A stretch of DNA of 64,000 nucleotides from positions 1,488,001-1,552,000 of the forward strand of contig NZ_FOYV01000001.1 of NCBI RefSeq assembly GCF_900115175.1, written 5' to 3'. Below the pieces are notes generated by a model that was not told the DNA's origin, ran no database searches, and saw only the letters and a list, made by a program, of their open reading frames with translations. This document shows, piece by piece, positions 17,680 to 26,843 of this stretch (positions within the stretch are counted from its first letter, which is position 1; every line of letters starts with the position of its first letter). This DNA comes from Marinobacter gudaonensis (GTDB taxonomy: Bacteria > Pseudomonadota > Gammaproteobacteria > Pseudomonadales > Oleiphilaceae). The translations under genes were made by a program, and so were the position numbers.

Positions 17680-18510
17680 TCAGATACGGCGGTTTCGGAA
17701 AAGCGCGAGAGCGCCAGCCAGTGGCACAACAAACCAGAGCACCAGACCAACCCATAAGCCGGCAGCGCCGACGGGAAGGTCGGTCCCAAGGCTGAGCACG
17801 CCGGTCATCTGGCCGCTGTCGCCGAAGGCGACGATGTTGAGCAGGCGGTAGATATCGGTGGGGTTGAGCATCAGCAGCCAGGGCAGCAGTTCGGCGCTGA
17901 ACTGGCCTTCGCTGGCCACGAGAGTGCCCAGCAGGAGCAGGTCGAAGATCAGTACGAAGAAGAACCAGATGGCCAGCGCCAGCCCGGCCGCGACCGGTTT
18001 TTCGCCAACGCGAACGCTGATCAGGTAGGCCAGCGCAATGAACCCCCAGCCCAGCAACACGGTGGAGGCTATGAACCTCAGCATGGCTGCCATGAGGCTA
18101 GTGATGGTCACTTCATCCACCAGCAGGGCGATGGCCACGCCGGCCACACCAAATCCGATCAGCGTGGCAAGGGCCAGGGTCAGGCCATGGCCCAGGAATT
18201 TGCCCAGGAGCAACTCGCTTCGACTCAGGGGATAGGTCAGCAACAACAGCAGGGTGCCGCCCTCTTCCTCGCCGACAATGGCATCGTAGGCCAGCAGCAA
18301 TGCGATCAGCGGGATCAGGAAGATGCCCAGGCTCGCGAGACTGGCAATGGTGGCGGGTGTGGAGGCATAGCCCACCTGCCCGGAAGCGGCGGCCCCGAAC
18401 CAGGCAATCCCCAGGGCCAGGGTGGCGAAAACCAGAGCAATGGCCACCAGCCAGCGGTTGCGCAGGCTGTCGCTGAGCTCCTTGCGGGCAATGGTCCAGA
18501 TACTGTTCAT
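17680..18510 (-). CDS. nosY: NosY, ABC transporter permease for N2O reductase maturation
   Basis: A 276-residue inner-membrane permease with six predicted helices. It has the ABC-2 type signature near the N-terminus (IWTIARKELSDSLRNRW) and the characteristic AYDAIVGEEEGGTL segment near residue 75. It forms the NosDFY complex with the ATPase NosF and periplasmic NosD, which is needed to assemble the CuZ centre of NosZ. Its start overlaps the nosF stop by 4 bases (ATGA), indicating translational coupling. Gene order is the standard nosRZDFYL. Confidence 0.93.
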   Translation of the reverse strand: MNSIWTIARKELSDSLRNRWLVAIALVFATLALGIAWFGAAASGQVGYASTPATIASLASLGIFLIPLIALLLAYDAIVGEEEGGTLLLLLTYPLSRSELLLGKFLGHGLTLALATLIGFGVAGVAIALLVDEVTITSLMAAMLRFIASTVLLGWGFIALAYLISVRVGEKPVAAGLALAIWFFFVLIFDLLLLGTLVASEGQFSAELLPWLLMLNPTDIYRLLNIVAFGDSGQMTGVLSLGTDLPVGAAGLWVGLVLWFVVPLAGALALFRNRRI

Positions 18511-19439
18511 GACTTGCCTCCGCGATGGGCCAGGCCGCCGCTGCCGATGAAGTGCACGTAGATATCCTCAAGACTGGGTTGGTGAATACTCACATCGGCC
18601 AGCTCGCCGGAGGCGAAGAGCGCCTGCAGCAGCGGCATTTTTTCCCGGGGCTGCACATCCACCCGCAGGCGACCGCTATCCGCCTTTACCAACAGGCCAT
18701 TGAAGCGACCGGCCCGGTCGATGGCCCGCTCCAGCGCAGAGACATCATGGGCAGGCTCCAGAGAGAGGGTCACCGGCATATTGGCCTGCCGCCTGAGGGC
18801 CGTCAGATCCCCCGCCGCCTGCAGGGCGCCGCCGGTCAGGATGGCCGCCCGATCGATGTAAGGCTCAACACCTGGCAGAACATGGGAACAGAGCACGATG
18901 CCGGTTCCCTCGTTCCGAAGGGTCCGCAGCAACCGGTACAGATCCGCCGTGGCCACCGGATCCAACCCCACGGTGGGCTCGTCCAGCATCAACAACCGGG
19001 GCTTTCCCAGCAGTGCCTGGGCCAGGCCCAGACGCTGACGCATGCCCTTGGAGTAGGTCTTGGTGCGGGCGTCCATGGCATCACTCAGACCCACCTGCTC
19101 CAGCAGATCCGGCACCTGACGCAGGTCGGCGCCCTTGAGACGCGTAAAGTGACGGAGAATTTCGCGCCCGGTGAGCTGCGGATAGAACATGACGTTCTCA
19201 GGCAGGTAACCAATGTGCTGGGTAACCTCCGGGTCGCCGGCCTGCCCCCCCAGCACCGACACCGTTCCCTGCTCGGGCGACATCAGACCAAGGATCAGCT
19301 TGATCGACGTGGTCTTACCCGCGCCGTTGTGGCCAAACAGCCCGAGAATCTCTCCGGGCTCAAGTCTCAGATCAATGCCCGTGAGCACAGGGCTCTTGTC
19401 GTACCGGTAACTGACATTGTCCAGTTGAAAGCAGCTCAT
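18507..19439 (-). CDS. nosF: NosF, ABC transporter ATPase for N2O reductase maturation
   Basis: A 310-residue cytoplasmic ATPase. Walker A is GHNGAGKT (about 36-43), the signature region is YSKGMRQRLGLAQALL (about 132-147) and Walker B is LLMLDEPTVGLDP. With NosY and NosD it powers maturation of the CuZ site. I start at ATG 19439: it overlaps the nosD stop by 4 bases (ATGA), has GGAG 5 bases upstream and matches the family N-terminus. The longer frame to 19592 lies within nosD. Confidence 0.93.
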   Translation of the reverse strand: MSCFQLDNVSYRYDKSPVLTGIDLRLEPGEILGLFGHNGAGKTTSIKLILGLMSPEQGTVSVLGGQAGDPEVTQHIGYLPENVMFYPQLTGREILRHFTRLKGADLRQVPDLLEQVGLSDAMDARTKTYSKGMRQRLGLAQALLGKPRLLMLDEPTVGLDPVATADLYRLLRTLRNEGTGIVLCSHVLPGVEPYIDRAAILTGGALQAAGDLTALRRQANMPVTLSLEPAHDVSALERAIDRAGRFNGLLVKADSGRLRVDVQPREKMPLLQALFASGELADVSIHQPSLEDIYVHFIGSGGLAHRGGKS

Positions 19440-20704
19440 CGGATCTCCGTTTGAAGCACTGCGGGCAGCCGCATCAGGGGGTGGGAATCGACGACTCCGG
19501 CGGACTTGACCACCGGAAAGGCATCCTGCACCCAGCGCAGTGTGTCCACTGCCGGGCTGAACATCAGTACCCGGGCTTCTGGGTATTTCCATAACAGCCG
19601 GTCGACGTTGTCGTTGGGCTCGTAGGGCACATCACCAATCCCGTCCTGGTTCCGGTCCCAACCCAGGTAATCACTCCAGAAATTGCCCCGATCTCCTTTC
19701 GACCAGTCCTGGGTCCGGGTGGCCACATACTTCACCTGGCGCTGATTGTTCACAAAAGCATTGCCGAACACCTCGTTGTCCTCCGAACCGGCGGTCAGGT
19801 GAATACCAATGTCGCTGTCGGCAAACACATTGCCCTCGAACGTGTTGTACAGGGAGTTATAGATAAACACCGCCTTGCCCTCGGCTCCGTCAATGGCCAC
19901 GCCTGCCGAGCGACCCTGGGACACCCCGGTCACCACATTGCCCCGCACCTCGGACTGGGTAATGAAGTTCATCAGAATGCCGTAATTGGCATCGTTCACT
20001 GACCGGTTGTTGAGCACCCGCAAACGCTTGCTCTGCATCAGCGCATAGCCGGTGCGGGTACGACGGGTCACATTTCCCTCTAGCAGATTATTCATCGAGT
20101 ACATGTAATGAATGCCATAACGCAGATCCGACATCTCGTTATCGCGGATGATGTTGTTATTGGCAGTCTCGATGTAGATCGCGTCCCGGGTCTCACGAAT
20201 GTCGTTACCCTCAATCAGCGCCCCGGTAGTATTGAACAGGTGAATCCCGTTGCCCCGATCCTGGGACCGTATCGACGCATCCCCACGAATGCGGTTATCA
20301 CGCACCGTCACATCGGGCGTCGCATCAAGCCAGATCCCGAACGCGGGCCCCTGTAGCCGGTTGTTCTCCACCACGGCGCCCTTGGCCTCACGACCCACAA
20401 AAATCCCGGCATCCAGTTCGTTCAGGTCGCCGCCCCAGTTGCGCACCTCGCACCCGGACAACGTCACCCTCTCGGCCTGAATTTCCACGGCATTCCCCTG
20501 CCCGCCACCGTCAATCACAGTCCCGGCCTGGCAGGACACAGATACGTCAGCCACCCGGATAACCAGTGGAGAAAGCTGCTCAGCGGGCAGTTCAAACGAT
20601 GCTCCCGGCTCCAGAGCATCCAGTGTGGCCTGCAGTTCCGCTTGCGCGGTCAGCGAAAACAGAGCGACTGTCAGGGCCACTCCATAACGCAGTTTTCGAT
20701 ACAT
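19436..20704 (-). CDS. nosD: NosD, periplasmic copper-maturation beta-helix protein
   Basis: A 422-residue periplasmic protein with a signal peptide ending near AQA (about residue 22). It is built of repeated short strands of a right-handed parallel beta helix (CASH-type repeats, many N-x-I/V-x-x-N motifs), followed by the typical NosD C-terminal part with NFWSDYLGWDRNQDG. It works with NosFY and NosL in assembling CuZ. I start at ATG 20704; the codon before it is TTG in the same frame. The gap to nosZ is 110 bases, so a separate promoter is possible but none is evident. Confidence 0.93.
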   Translation of the reverse strand: MYRKLRYGVALTVALFSLTAQAELQATLDALEPGASFELPAEQLSPLVIRVADVSVSCQAGTVIDGGGQGNAVEIQAERVTLSGCEVRNWGGDLNELDAGIFVGREAKGAVVENNRLQGPAFGIWLDATPDVTVRDNRIRGDASIRSQDRGNGIHLFNTTGALIEGNDIRETRDAIYIETANNNIIRDNEMSDLRYGIHYMYSMNNLLEGNVTRRTRTGYALMQSKRLRVLNNRSVNDANYGILMNFITQSEVRGNVVTGVSQGRSAGVAIDGAEGKAVFIYNSLYNTFEGNVFADSDIGIHLTAGSEDNEVFGNAFVNNQRQVKYVATRTQDWSKGDRGNFWSDYLGWDRNQDGIGDVPYEPNDNVDRLLWKYPEARVLMFSPAVDTLRWVQDAFPVVKSAGVVDSHPLMRLPAVLQTEIR

Positions 20705-20814
20705 CAACGTTTCTCAAAAAAGGAAATTAGAGGACTGCACCATGCTTCGAGCAAATCGATGGAAGAGGGCTTGCCAGGGCCCAAGCACCGGGCCCCGGCA
20801 ACAACCTCAATGGA

Positions 20815-22710
20815 TCAGGCTTTCTCAACAATCATGCGCCCACGCATCTCCATATGCAGCGCATGACAGAACCAGTTGCAGTAGTACCAGTGCACCCCGG
20901 GACGATCCGCCTTGAAGGTCACCGAAGCCGTCTGCTGCGGACTGATCTCCATGCTCACACCGTGGTTCACCATACAGAAACCGTGGGTCACGTCCTCGAT
21001 GGTGTCCAGGTTAGTCACATACACCGTCACCTCATCGCCCTGCTTCACCTTGAACTCGGTCATCCCGTACTGCGGCGCGATCGACGTCATATAAACGCGC
21101 ACCTTGTTGCCGTCACGGATCACCTTGTTATCGGCCTCCAGGGTAACGCCATCCTTCTCGGCCTGGGCCCGTGCGGTGGCAAAGAACGGATCATCACGGG
21201 TGTAGATCTTCTTCGTCTTGATCTGGTCCCGACGCACCAGGATGCAGTCGTGGGGTTCAGCAAACGTTGGACCGTCGTGCACCAACTTCATCTCCTCGCC
21301 GGAGATATCGATCAACTGGTCGTTCTCCGCATGCAGCGGACCCACCGGCAGGAACCGGTCCTTCGAGAACTTCGACAGAACCACCAGCCACTTGCCGTCC
21401 GCGTCCCGTGACTCGGTCAACGAAGCATGGTTATGGCCCGGCTGGTAGTGCACGTCCAGCTTCTGGCGGATGTAATCCACCTTCTCGCCGTTATAGTTGC
21501 GAATGGCATCGGCGATGTTCCACTTCGCCACCTGGCTGTCGATAAACAGCGTGGTGTAGGCGTTGCCACGGCCATCGAAGGTGGTGTGCAGCGGCCCGAG
21601 GCCCAGCTCCGGCTCGGCCACCACGGCATCCCGCGGCTCAATCTTGTTGTCGAACACATCGTCCAGCTTGTCGATGGCGATGATGGACACGGTCGGTGAC
21701 AGCTTGCCGTTGGCAATAAAGTACTTGCCGTCGGGCGAGGTGTTCAGGCCGTGGGGGTTCTTCGGCACCGGAATGTAGCGGGTGAACTCGGAGCCTTCGC
21801 GGCCGTCAAGGACCGGCACCTTGGAGTCGCCGAGGGTCTTGTAGTTGCCGTTCTTGACCGCCTGCTCGATGCGCGCAATGTTGAATACCACCGCCCAGTC
21901 GCGATCGTTGCGCATGGTGCCAGCCAGATCCAACGCCTTCTCGGAGTTGTAGCAGGTGGCACAGGCGTACTTGCCGGTGTAGTCGGCATCGGTGTTGTCG
22001 AGGTTGCCATCCACAATGACCTGGAACGCCACCTCCATGGTCTCCGCGTCCACCGCGTTGAACATGGTAAAGCTGTTCTCAAGGCTGGTGTCGCTGCCAT
22101 CATTGGGATGCGGAATCACGTACTCGGCGTTGCAGAAGACGTACTTGGTTTTCGGCACCTTCTGCAGCCGCAGGCCGTGAATGGCCTGAACGTTGGGGAT
22201 GGTGGTGATCTTGTCACACTTCATGATGTCCAGACGGATCCGGGCCACGCGGGTGTTGGCCTTGTCGTTGATGAACAGGTACTTGCCATCGTAACGACCG
22301 TCGGTCATGGAGATGTGCGGGTGGTGGCTGTCGCCGTTGGAGAAACGGCTGCTGTCTCCCAGGACCTCCTTGCTCTCGTTGGTGAGTCCCCAGCCGGTCG
22401 CGGAGTCCACGTTGAACACCGGAATCCGCATCAGTTCGCGCATGGAGGGCACGCCCAGCACACGCACCTCGCCGGAATGGCCACCACTCCAGAAGCCGTA
22501 GTATTCATCCAGTTCGCCGGGGTGAATCAACCAGTTATTGCGGGCTTCCTCGGCAGCAGCCGCGAAGGCTTCCCGCGACATCACGGCTGAACCCAAACCG
22601 GTGGCACCGGCAACGCCGGCCAGCGCGGCAGCGCCCATGAAGCGGCGACGACTCTGGCCACTTTCCGGAAGCGCCGGTGAGCCCTTGATCAGATCATCTT
22701 TCTTTCTCAT
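20815..22710 (-). CDS. nosZ: Nitrous oxide reductase NosZ (clade I, Tat-exported)
   Basis: A 631-residue periplasmic multicopper enzyme reducing N2O to N2. The N-terminus carries a twin-arginine signal ([10 protein letters not shown]), marking the Tat-dependent clade I type. CuZ ligand regions are visible as [42 protein letters not shown] and FAEPHDCI. The C-terminal cupredoxin domain has the CuA motif [12 protein letters not shown] near the end. I prefer ATG 22710, with GGAG 9 bases upstream, over the in-frame ATG at 22725, which has no site. It lies 65 bases after nosR. Confidence 0.97.
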   Translation of the reverse strand: MRKKDDLIKGSPALPESGQSRRRFMGAAALAGVAGATGLGSAVMSREAFAAAAEEARNNWLIHPGELDEYYGFWSGGHSGEVRVLGVPSMRELMRIPVFNVDSATGWGLTNESKEVLGDSSRFSNGDSHHPHISMTDGRYDGKYLFINDKANTRVARIRLDIMKCDKITTIPNVQAIHGLRLQKVPKTKYVFCNAEYVIPHPNDGSDTSLENSFTMFNAVDAETMEVAFQVIVDGNLDNTDADYTGKYACATCYNSEKALDLAGTMRNDRDWAVVFNIARIEQAVKNGNYKTLGDSKVPVLDGREGSEFTRYIPVPKNPHGLNTSPDGKYFIANGKLSPTVSIIAIDKLDDVFDNKIEPRDAVVAEPELGLGPLHTTFDGRGNAYTTLFIDSQVAKWNIADAIRNYNGEKVDYIRQKLDVHYQPGHNHASLTESRDADGKWLVVLSKFSKDRFLPVGPLHAENDQLIDISGEEMKLVHDGPTFAEPHDCILVRRDQIKTKKIYTRDDPFFATARAQAEKDGVTLEADNKVIRDGNKVRVYMTSIAPQYGMTEFKVKQGDEVTVYVTNLDTIEDVTHGFCMVNHGVSMEISPQQTASVTFKADRPGVHWYYCNWFCHALHMEMRGRMIVEKA

Positions 22711-22775
22711 AACATCCAACTCCATCTGTTGGTAATGGCGGTTTTACTTCTCATGCTTTCTTCTTGCGGGACTGC

Positions 22776-24920
22776 TCACGTCACCTGCACCACCGGAATC
22801 TCCTCCGGATGGCCGGGTGCGTTATGGCCACGGCGCTTGCCGCGTCGCTTGACGATCAGCGGCGGGCACTTGTGGTCATCGAAATAGGTCATCTGGCAAT
22901 CCAGGCAGTAATGGCACTCCATGTAGTTGATGTGCCCGTCCGGGTGAATGGCCTGGACTTCACACTCGTGATCACACAGCCGGCAAGGGTTGCCACACTC
23001 CTTGCGCCGCTTGAGCCAGTCGAACACCCGCAGCTTGCTGGGCAGCGCCAGCGCTGCGCCCAGTGGGCACATGTACCGGCAGAACACCTTGCGGGTAAAA
23101 AGGTTGACCACCAGCAGCAGCACCGCGTAGGTGACAAAGGGCCAGCTGCGGTCAAACTTCAGGGTGATGGCGGTCTTGAATGGCTCCACCTCGGCCAGGC
23201 GCTCGGCGGTGGCCATGGAATCCAGCGACACCCCGAACAGCACCAGCAGGATGATGTACTTGATGGCCCACAGCCGCTCGTGCACGGGGAACGGGACGGT
23301 GTACTGGGGCACTTTCAGCTTGCGGGCAATTTCATTCAGCAGTTCCTGCAGTGCGCCGAACGGACACAGCCAGCCGCAGTACACCGCCCGCCCCCACAAC
23401 AGGATGATGCCGGCGACAACGGCCCAGAGAATGAAAATCACCGGGTCGATCAGGAAGGTCTTCCAGCTGAAACCACTGATCAGGCTGTTAACGAAGGTCA
23501 GCACGTTGACGATGGACAACTGCCCCATGGCATACCAGCCGATGAAAAACAGGGTGTAGGTCAGGAAGGCGTGACGGATCCAGCGCATGATCTTCGGCTT
23601 CTTCACCAGCCAGTCCTGGAAGAAAAGGATGAAGAGCAGTACACCGATACCAATGCCCAGCACCACAATCTGGAATTCGCGCTGGTACCACACCTGCACC
23701 CACATGGGCTGGTCCGCCAGCATGTCCTCTTCGGTCATGACTGGCTCCGGGCGTGTGTAGTACTGCTCCGGCAGTTGATAAGTCAGCGGGAACACCTGGA
23801 ATTCGCTGTCCAGCGGGCCGGTCTGGCGCTTGACCGTAAGCTCCAGGGTCCACTCGGTGCCCGGATCAAAGCTGTACTGCTGGCGAATAATGAAAATTGC
23901 CATCTCGCTGAACTCCGGCATCCCCTCGGCGTACACGTCGCTGAGCCGGTAGAAATCCAGGTCGCGGAAGTTGAAGGTATCGCCAAACTGGCGGATCTGG
24001 ACCCGGTCGAAAATGCCGCCACGGACGTATCCGGAGCCCTTGAAGGAGTAGTCACCGTTGGCCATCACCGCGATGGCGTGTTCGCCCTCTTTGAGCTCGC
24101 CGGTCAGCCACTGGAACTGGCTCTCCCCGAGCAGGTTGCGGCCGATGGTGGGCACGTCAAGGTAGGCGGTGTAGAGATCGATCAGGGGTTCTTCGCGCTG
24201 CTCGGGTGCTGCCATATCCACACCCTCGGCGGCCGTTCCCTTGAAGGCGTCGTCCACCTGGCCGCGGGTCAGTTTCAGGCGACGCACCGATCCCTCACCC
24301 AGCAGGGTCTGCCAGCTCTTCTGCTGAAATTCGCCGGTCTGGATATTGGCCATGGGCGGGCGGGCGTTACTCAGGCTTTCAACCAACCCCAGCTCGGCGG
24401 CCACGCGGTGGGCGGACTTCATGATCACTTCGTTGACCACCATTACGGTAACCGTAGCCCCGGACAGGCCATCCACAGCCACCTTGTGTTCGGTGGAAGT
24501 GCCACCTACCGTCACCCGCTGATCTGCCTTCAGCCCCACGTACTGGTCGGTAAACTGGTGCAGCTTGGCTTCGGGGATGCCCACCAGCAGTATCGGTTCG
24601 TGATGCTCGATCACATGACTGGTTACGATTTCTCCGCTGGTATCCAGAATCACCAGAATGTTCAGAGGCTTGCCCGAATAGGCCGGTGTCTGCACAAAGT
24701 CGAGACTTTGGTAGGCGTAGCCGACCAACTCATCGCCGGCATAGAGTTCCTGGATGGCGCGATTGCCTTCCCGCGGACTCACATTGGTCACGGATGGCAT
24801 GGCCTTCTGCACCACCTGCCGGGCTGCAACCGGCTGGTATTCGCCGACGGGCGCGGCGACCAGGCCGCCGGCCATGAGCGACAGGATCAACAGAACTACC
24901 AATCGGGAAAATACGGTCAC
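22776..24920 (-). CDS. nosR: NosR, membrane flavo-iron-sulfur protein needed for nos expression and NosZ activity
   Basis: A 714-residue membrane protein. Domains in order: signal/first helix (about 2-24), periplasmic FMN-binding domain with the covalent-FMN motif DGLSGATVT near residue 150, several membrane helices (about 390-600), and cytoplasmic polyferredoxin-type segments. These contain CGWLCPFGALQ and CRYMCPLGAALALP plus two 4Fe-4S clusters (CGNPCRLCDHEC and CHYCLDC). NosR supplies electrons to NosZ and is needed for nos transcription. I choose GTG 24920 with GGAG 6 bases upstream; the frame to 24965 lacks a site. An ATCAA half-site lies at 24977-24981, but no full FNR/DNR box is evident. 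Confidence 0.95.
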   Translation of the reverse strand: MTVFSRLVVLLILSLMAGGLVAAPVGEYQPVAARQVVQKAMPSVTNVSPREGNRAIQELYAGDELVGYAYQSLDFVQTPAYSGKPLNILVILDTSGEIVTSHVIEHHEPILLVGIPEAKLHQFTDQYVGLKADQRVTVGGTSTEHKVAVDGLSGATVTVMVVNEVIMKSAHRVAAELGLVESLSNARPPMANIQTGEFQQKSWQTLLGEGSVRRLKLTRGQVDDAFKGTAAEGVDMAAPEQREEPLIDLYTAYLDVPTIGRNLLGESQFQWLTGELKEGEHAIAVMANGDYSFKGSGYVRGGIFDRVQIRQFGDTFNFRDLDFYRLSDVYAEGMPEFSEMAIFIIRQQYSFDPGTEWTLELTVKRQTGPLDSEFQVFPLTYQLPEQYYTRPEPVMTEEDMLADQPMWVQVWYQREFQIVVLGIGIGVLLFILFFQDWLVKKPKIMRWIRHAFLTYTLFFIGWYAMGQLSIVNVLTFVNSLISGFSWKTFLIDPVIFILWAVVAGIILLWGRAVYCGWLCPFGALQELLNEIARKLKVPQYTVPFPVHERLWAIKYIILLVLFGVSLDSMATAERLAEVEPFKTAITLKFDRSWPFVTYAVLLLVVNLFTRKVFCRYMCPLGAALALPSKLRVFDWLKRRKECGNPCRLCDHECEVQAIHPDGHINYMECHYCLDCQMTYFDDHKCPPLIVKRRGKRRGHNAPGHPEEIPVVQVT

Positions 24921-25028
24921 TGGGGGCTCCAAAACGCATGAACGCACACTGCCAAGACTAGACAAACCAGAGGGAAATCAAATACCTCTTTATGCATACC
25001 CGGGGCTGGCTGTGGTGATAGATGGCGG

Positions 25029-25430
25029 TCAGCCCAGGCTGACCGCGTTGCCCTGGGTATCGAGCGGGAGGTAGTTGCCAATGTGACCAAGGCGGATGGA
25101 CTCCACCATCATGGTCAGCGGCTGCTGCGCTTCATCCGTGGAAGGCGCCATGCCGCCCCGTCCGGACATGGCGGCGATGAACACAACGTCCCAGGACTGG
25201 CCAGTTGCTCGGGATTCTTCCACCAGTGCCCCGAAATCCGGGGCCTCTTCCGGAGTCTTGTCGACGCAGATGACCGGCGTGAGGGCGCCGCCCTCGCCGC
25301 GCTCGAACGCGGCCTTTTCCTCAGCAGAAGCTTCGTCTGGAAGCTCGGCCCGGCAGAAGACGTAGAGCAGGCGCTGGGCTTCCTGCTGGCTGCGCGAGGC
25401 CTGAATAAGGTCTTTATAACTGCTGATCAT
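25029..25430 (-). CDS. Uncharacterised protein between the DGC protein and nosR
   Basis: A 133-residue soluble protein beginning MISSYKDLIQASRSQQEAQR. It has no signal peptide or membrane helix. Visible blocks are LLYVFCRAELPDEAS, GEGGALTPVICVDKTPEE, SWDVVFIAAMSGRGG and the C-terminal GNYLPLDTQGNAVSLG. I recall Pseudomonas homologues mislabelled ribonucleotide reductase subunit alpha; nothing here supports such a function. ATG 25430 has AAGGA upstream. It lies 36 bases after the DGC gene and 108 bases before nosR, all on one strand, so it may be expressed with dnr and nos. Two cysteines (about residues 26 and 55) could be functional. Confidence 0.7.
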   Translation of the reverse strand: MISSYKDLIQASRSQQEAQRLLYVFCRAELPDEASAEEKAAFERGEGGALTPVICVDKTPEEAPDFGALVEESRATGQSWDVVFIAAMSGRGGMAPSTDEAQQPLTMMVESIRLGHIGNYLPLDTQGNAVSLG

Positions 25431-25466
25431 GGTTGAGTATCCTTGACGATGTCGGGCCGTGGCCAA

Positions 25467-25847
25467 TCAGGCCTTACGGGCAATGAGTTGACGGGAGCGA
25501 TTGCGGACTTCCTCACACACCTCTTCCACGGCGTCGGCACCGTAGCTTTGCCCGTAATGTTTCTTGAATCCGTAGTCGTAGAGCCGGACATGGTCGTCCG
25601 GCTCTACGCCGATGTTCTCGAGACACGCCCGGGCACAGTGCAGCGGGCAGCCATCAATCACGGTGATGGGCCGGCCCGAGCGGGCGGTCTTGACCAGCGA
25701 CGCTACCTTGCCGCCAACACCCGAGATGCAGGACATCTCGAATTCGCCAGCATGGTCGAGCGCCACCGCCGCGTTGTTAGCCAGCTGTGCCACATCGGAG
25801 CAGCCGGAGCATGAGTAGATCAGTGGTCGTTGCTTTCTGGCTGTCAC
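25467..25847 (-). CDS. DGC-domain putative zinc-binding protein
   Basis: A 126-residue cytoplasmic protein with the DGC-domain pattern. The N-terminal CSGCSDVAQLAN (Cys13, Cys16) is followed by a Gly-rich loop with CISGVGGK, the eponymous DGC in VIDGCPLHCARACLE (three more cysteines), and a conserved aromatic/Lys region. Six or more conserved cysteines suggest metal binding; the family is annotated as putative zinc-binding. GTG 25847 is chosen because a perfect AAGGAGG lies 4 bases upstream. It starts 42 bases after dnr ends and precedes another unknown gene and nosR, implying a role linked to denitrification or copper/Fe-S homeostasis (inference). Confidence 0.82.
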   Translation of the reverse strand: MTARKQRPLIYSCSGCSDVAQLANNAAVALDHAGEFEMSCISGVGGKVASLVKTARSGRPITVIDGCPLHCARACLENIGVEPDDHVRLYDYGFKKHYGQSYGADAVEEVCEEVRNRSRQLIARKA

Positions 25848-25889
25848 TGGTCCTCCTTCCCGAAAAGCCTGGAGGCTTGCTGTGGTTTA

Positions 25890-26639
25890 TTACTGGCTGA
25901 TGTCGATCAGTCGCTGTGGGTCGGAAATAAACAGCCGGCTGCGGTTCACCCGTACCAGGCCGTTGGCCTTGAGATCCGCCAGGATCCGGGAGAAGGTTTC
26001 CGGCTGCATGGCCAGGCGGGATGCCACCAGGCACTTGGGCAATGGCAGCTCTACTTCCCCGCCTTCCTCGGCACCGTTCGGCAGCAGGTCGATCAGGTAG
26101 CGAATGAGCCGATCCCGGGCGTTCTGCACGGTCATGATTTCCAGATCATGGAATCGGGAAACCGCTCGCTTGGCGTAGTGCCTCAGGGCAGCCTGGGCGT
26201 ATGCGGGGTTGCTCTCGAGCAGTTCCTGGTAGGCCTTCACCGGAATCATCAGCACTTCGCTGGACTTCAGGGCTTCCGCGTAGCAAGCGTACCGGGGCGG
26301 ATCGGCGTAGATCATGACTTCCGCAAAGCAGTCGCCGGGAGCGATGCTGTCGAGGGTTCGGTCGATGCCGGATGCATCCAGCCGGTACAGGCGCAGGCGG
26401 CCGGAAATCACAAAGAAGAAATGGTGCGCCGGCATGTCCTGGCGGTACAGGAGCTGGTGATGCCCCAACCGGATGCGTCGGGATTGCTGCACCAGGTGCT
26501 GCACGTCTTTGCCAGACAGGGTCCGGAACAGCGGATGGCTGCGCAGGGCCTGCAGGCCGTCTTCGTCGTCGAAGGGTTTGTTGACGGCAACCAGGACCGG
26601 TTTGGCGTAGCGGGTTTCGGCGGTTTGGGTGAGTGCCAT
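25890..26639 (-). CDS. dnr: Crp/Fnr-family regulator, probably DNR
   Basis: A 249-residue transcription factor. The N-terminal cyclic-nucleotide-type effector domain (about 25-140), a dimerisation helix and the C-terminal Crp winged helix (about 165-245, with CLVASRLAMQPETFSRILADL) are clear. The Cys set that binds a 4Fe-4S cluster in FNR/ANR is missing, so it belongs to the DNR type that senses NO through heme. Position upstream of nosR supports this. I prefer ATG 26639 with AGGA 7 bases upstream; ATG 26663 lacks a site. Upstream lie an ANR/DNR box (26753-26766) and a 7-2-7 inverted repeat (26714-26729). Confidence 0.88.
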   Translation of the reverse strand: MALTQTAETRYAKPVLVAVNKPFDDEDGLQALRSHPLFRTLSGKDVQHLVQQSRRIRLGHHQLLYRQDMPAHHFFFVISGRLRLYRLDASGIDRTLDSIAPGDCFAEVMIYADPPRYACYAEALKSSEVLMIPVKAYQELLESNPAYAQAALRHYAKRAVSRFHDLEIMTVQNARDRLIRYLIDLLPNGAEEGGEVELPLPKCLVASRLAMQPETFSRILADLKANGLVRVNRSRLFISDPQRLIDISQ

Positions 26640-26713
26640 GGCGTATCCTCTCTGCACATTCATGCATTCGAAATCATGTTTTAAATAGTAGAGGGATACC
26701 GGGCGGAAAGCGC

Positions 26714-26729
26714 TCCCCCCATGGGGGTA
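26714..26729. promoter_or_regulatory. 7-2-7 inverted repeat, NarL-like, in the dnr promoter
   Basis: TCCCCCC-AT-GGGGGTA has the 7-2-7 geometry used by NarL, with TACCCCC half-sites matching at six of seven positions. It lies between the ANR-type box and dnr. A narXL system is encoded in this window, so nitrate control of dnr is plausible; the half-site is not a perfect TACYYMT. Confidence 0.45.
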
Positions 26730-26752
26730 GTTCGGGGGTTATTCGGGAGTAA

Positions 26753-26766
26753 TTGATCTAACTCAA
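26753..26766. promoter_or_regulatory. ANR/DNR (FNR-type) box upstream of dnr
   Basis: TTGAT-CTAA-CTCAA matches the TTGAT-N4-ATCAA consensus at nine of ten positions. It is the best FNR-type box I found in the window and would allow anaerobic activation or autoregulation of dnr. Confidence 0.7.
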
Positions 26767-26843
26767 TGTGTTTTGTTGCCAACTAATCTGAGTTCCACAG
26801 GCGTCCAGTGAACTTTGATCCTGGTGCACTGACAATGGAGCAC

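Noticed and set aside
22764..24941. A 725-codon open frame on the plus strand opposite nosR
   Set aside because: High-GC antisense shadow. Its translation is His/Gln-rich with no domain, while the minus strand encodes a clear NosR.
24968..24981. FNR/DNR box upstream of nosR
   Set aside because: Only the ATCAA half is present; the other half matches at two of five bases.
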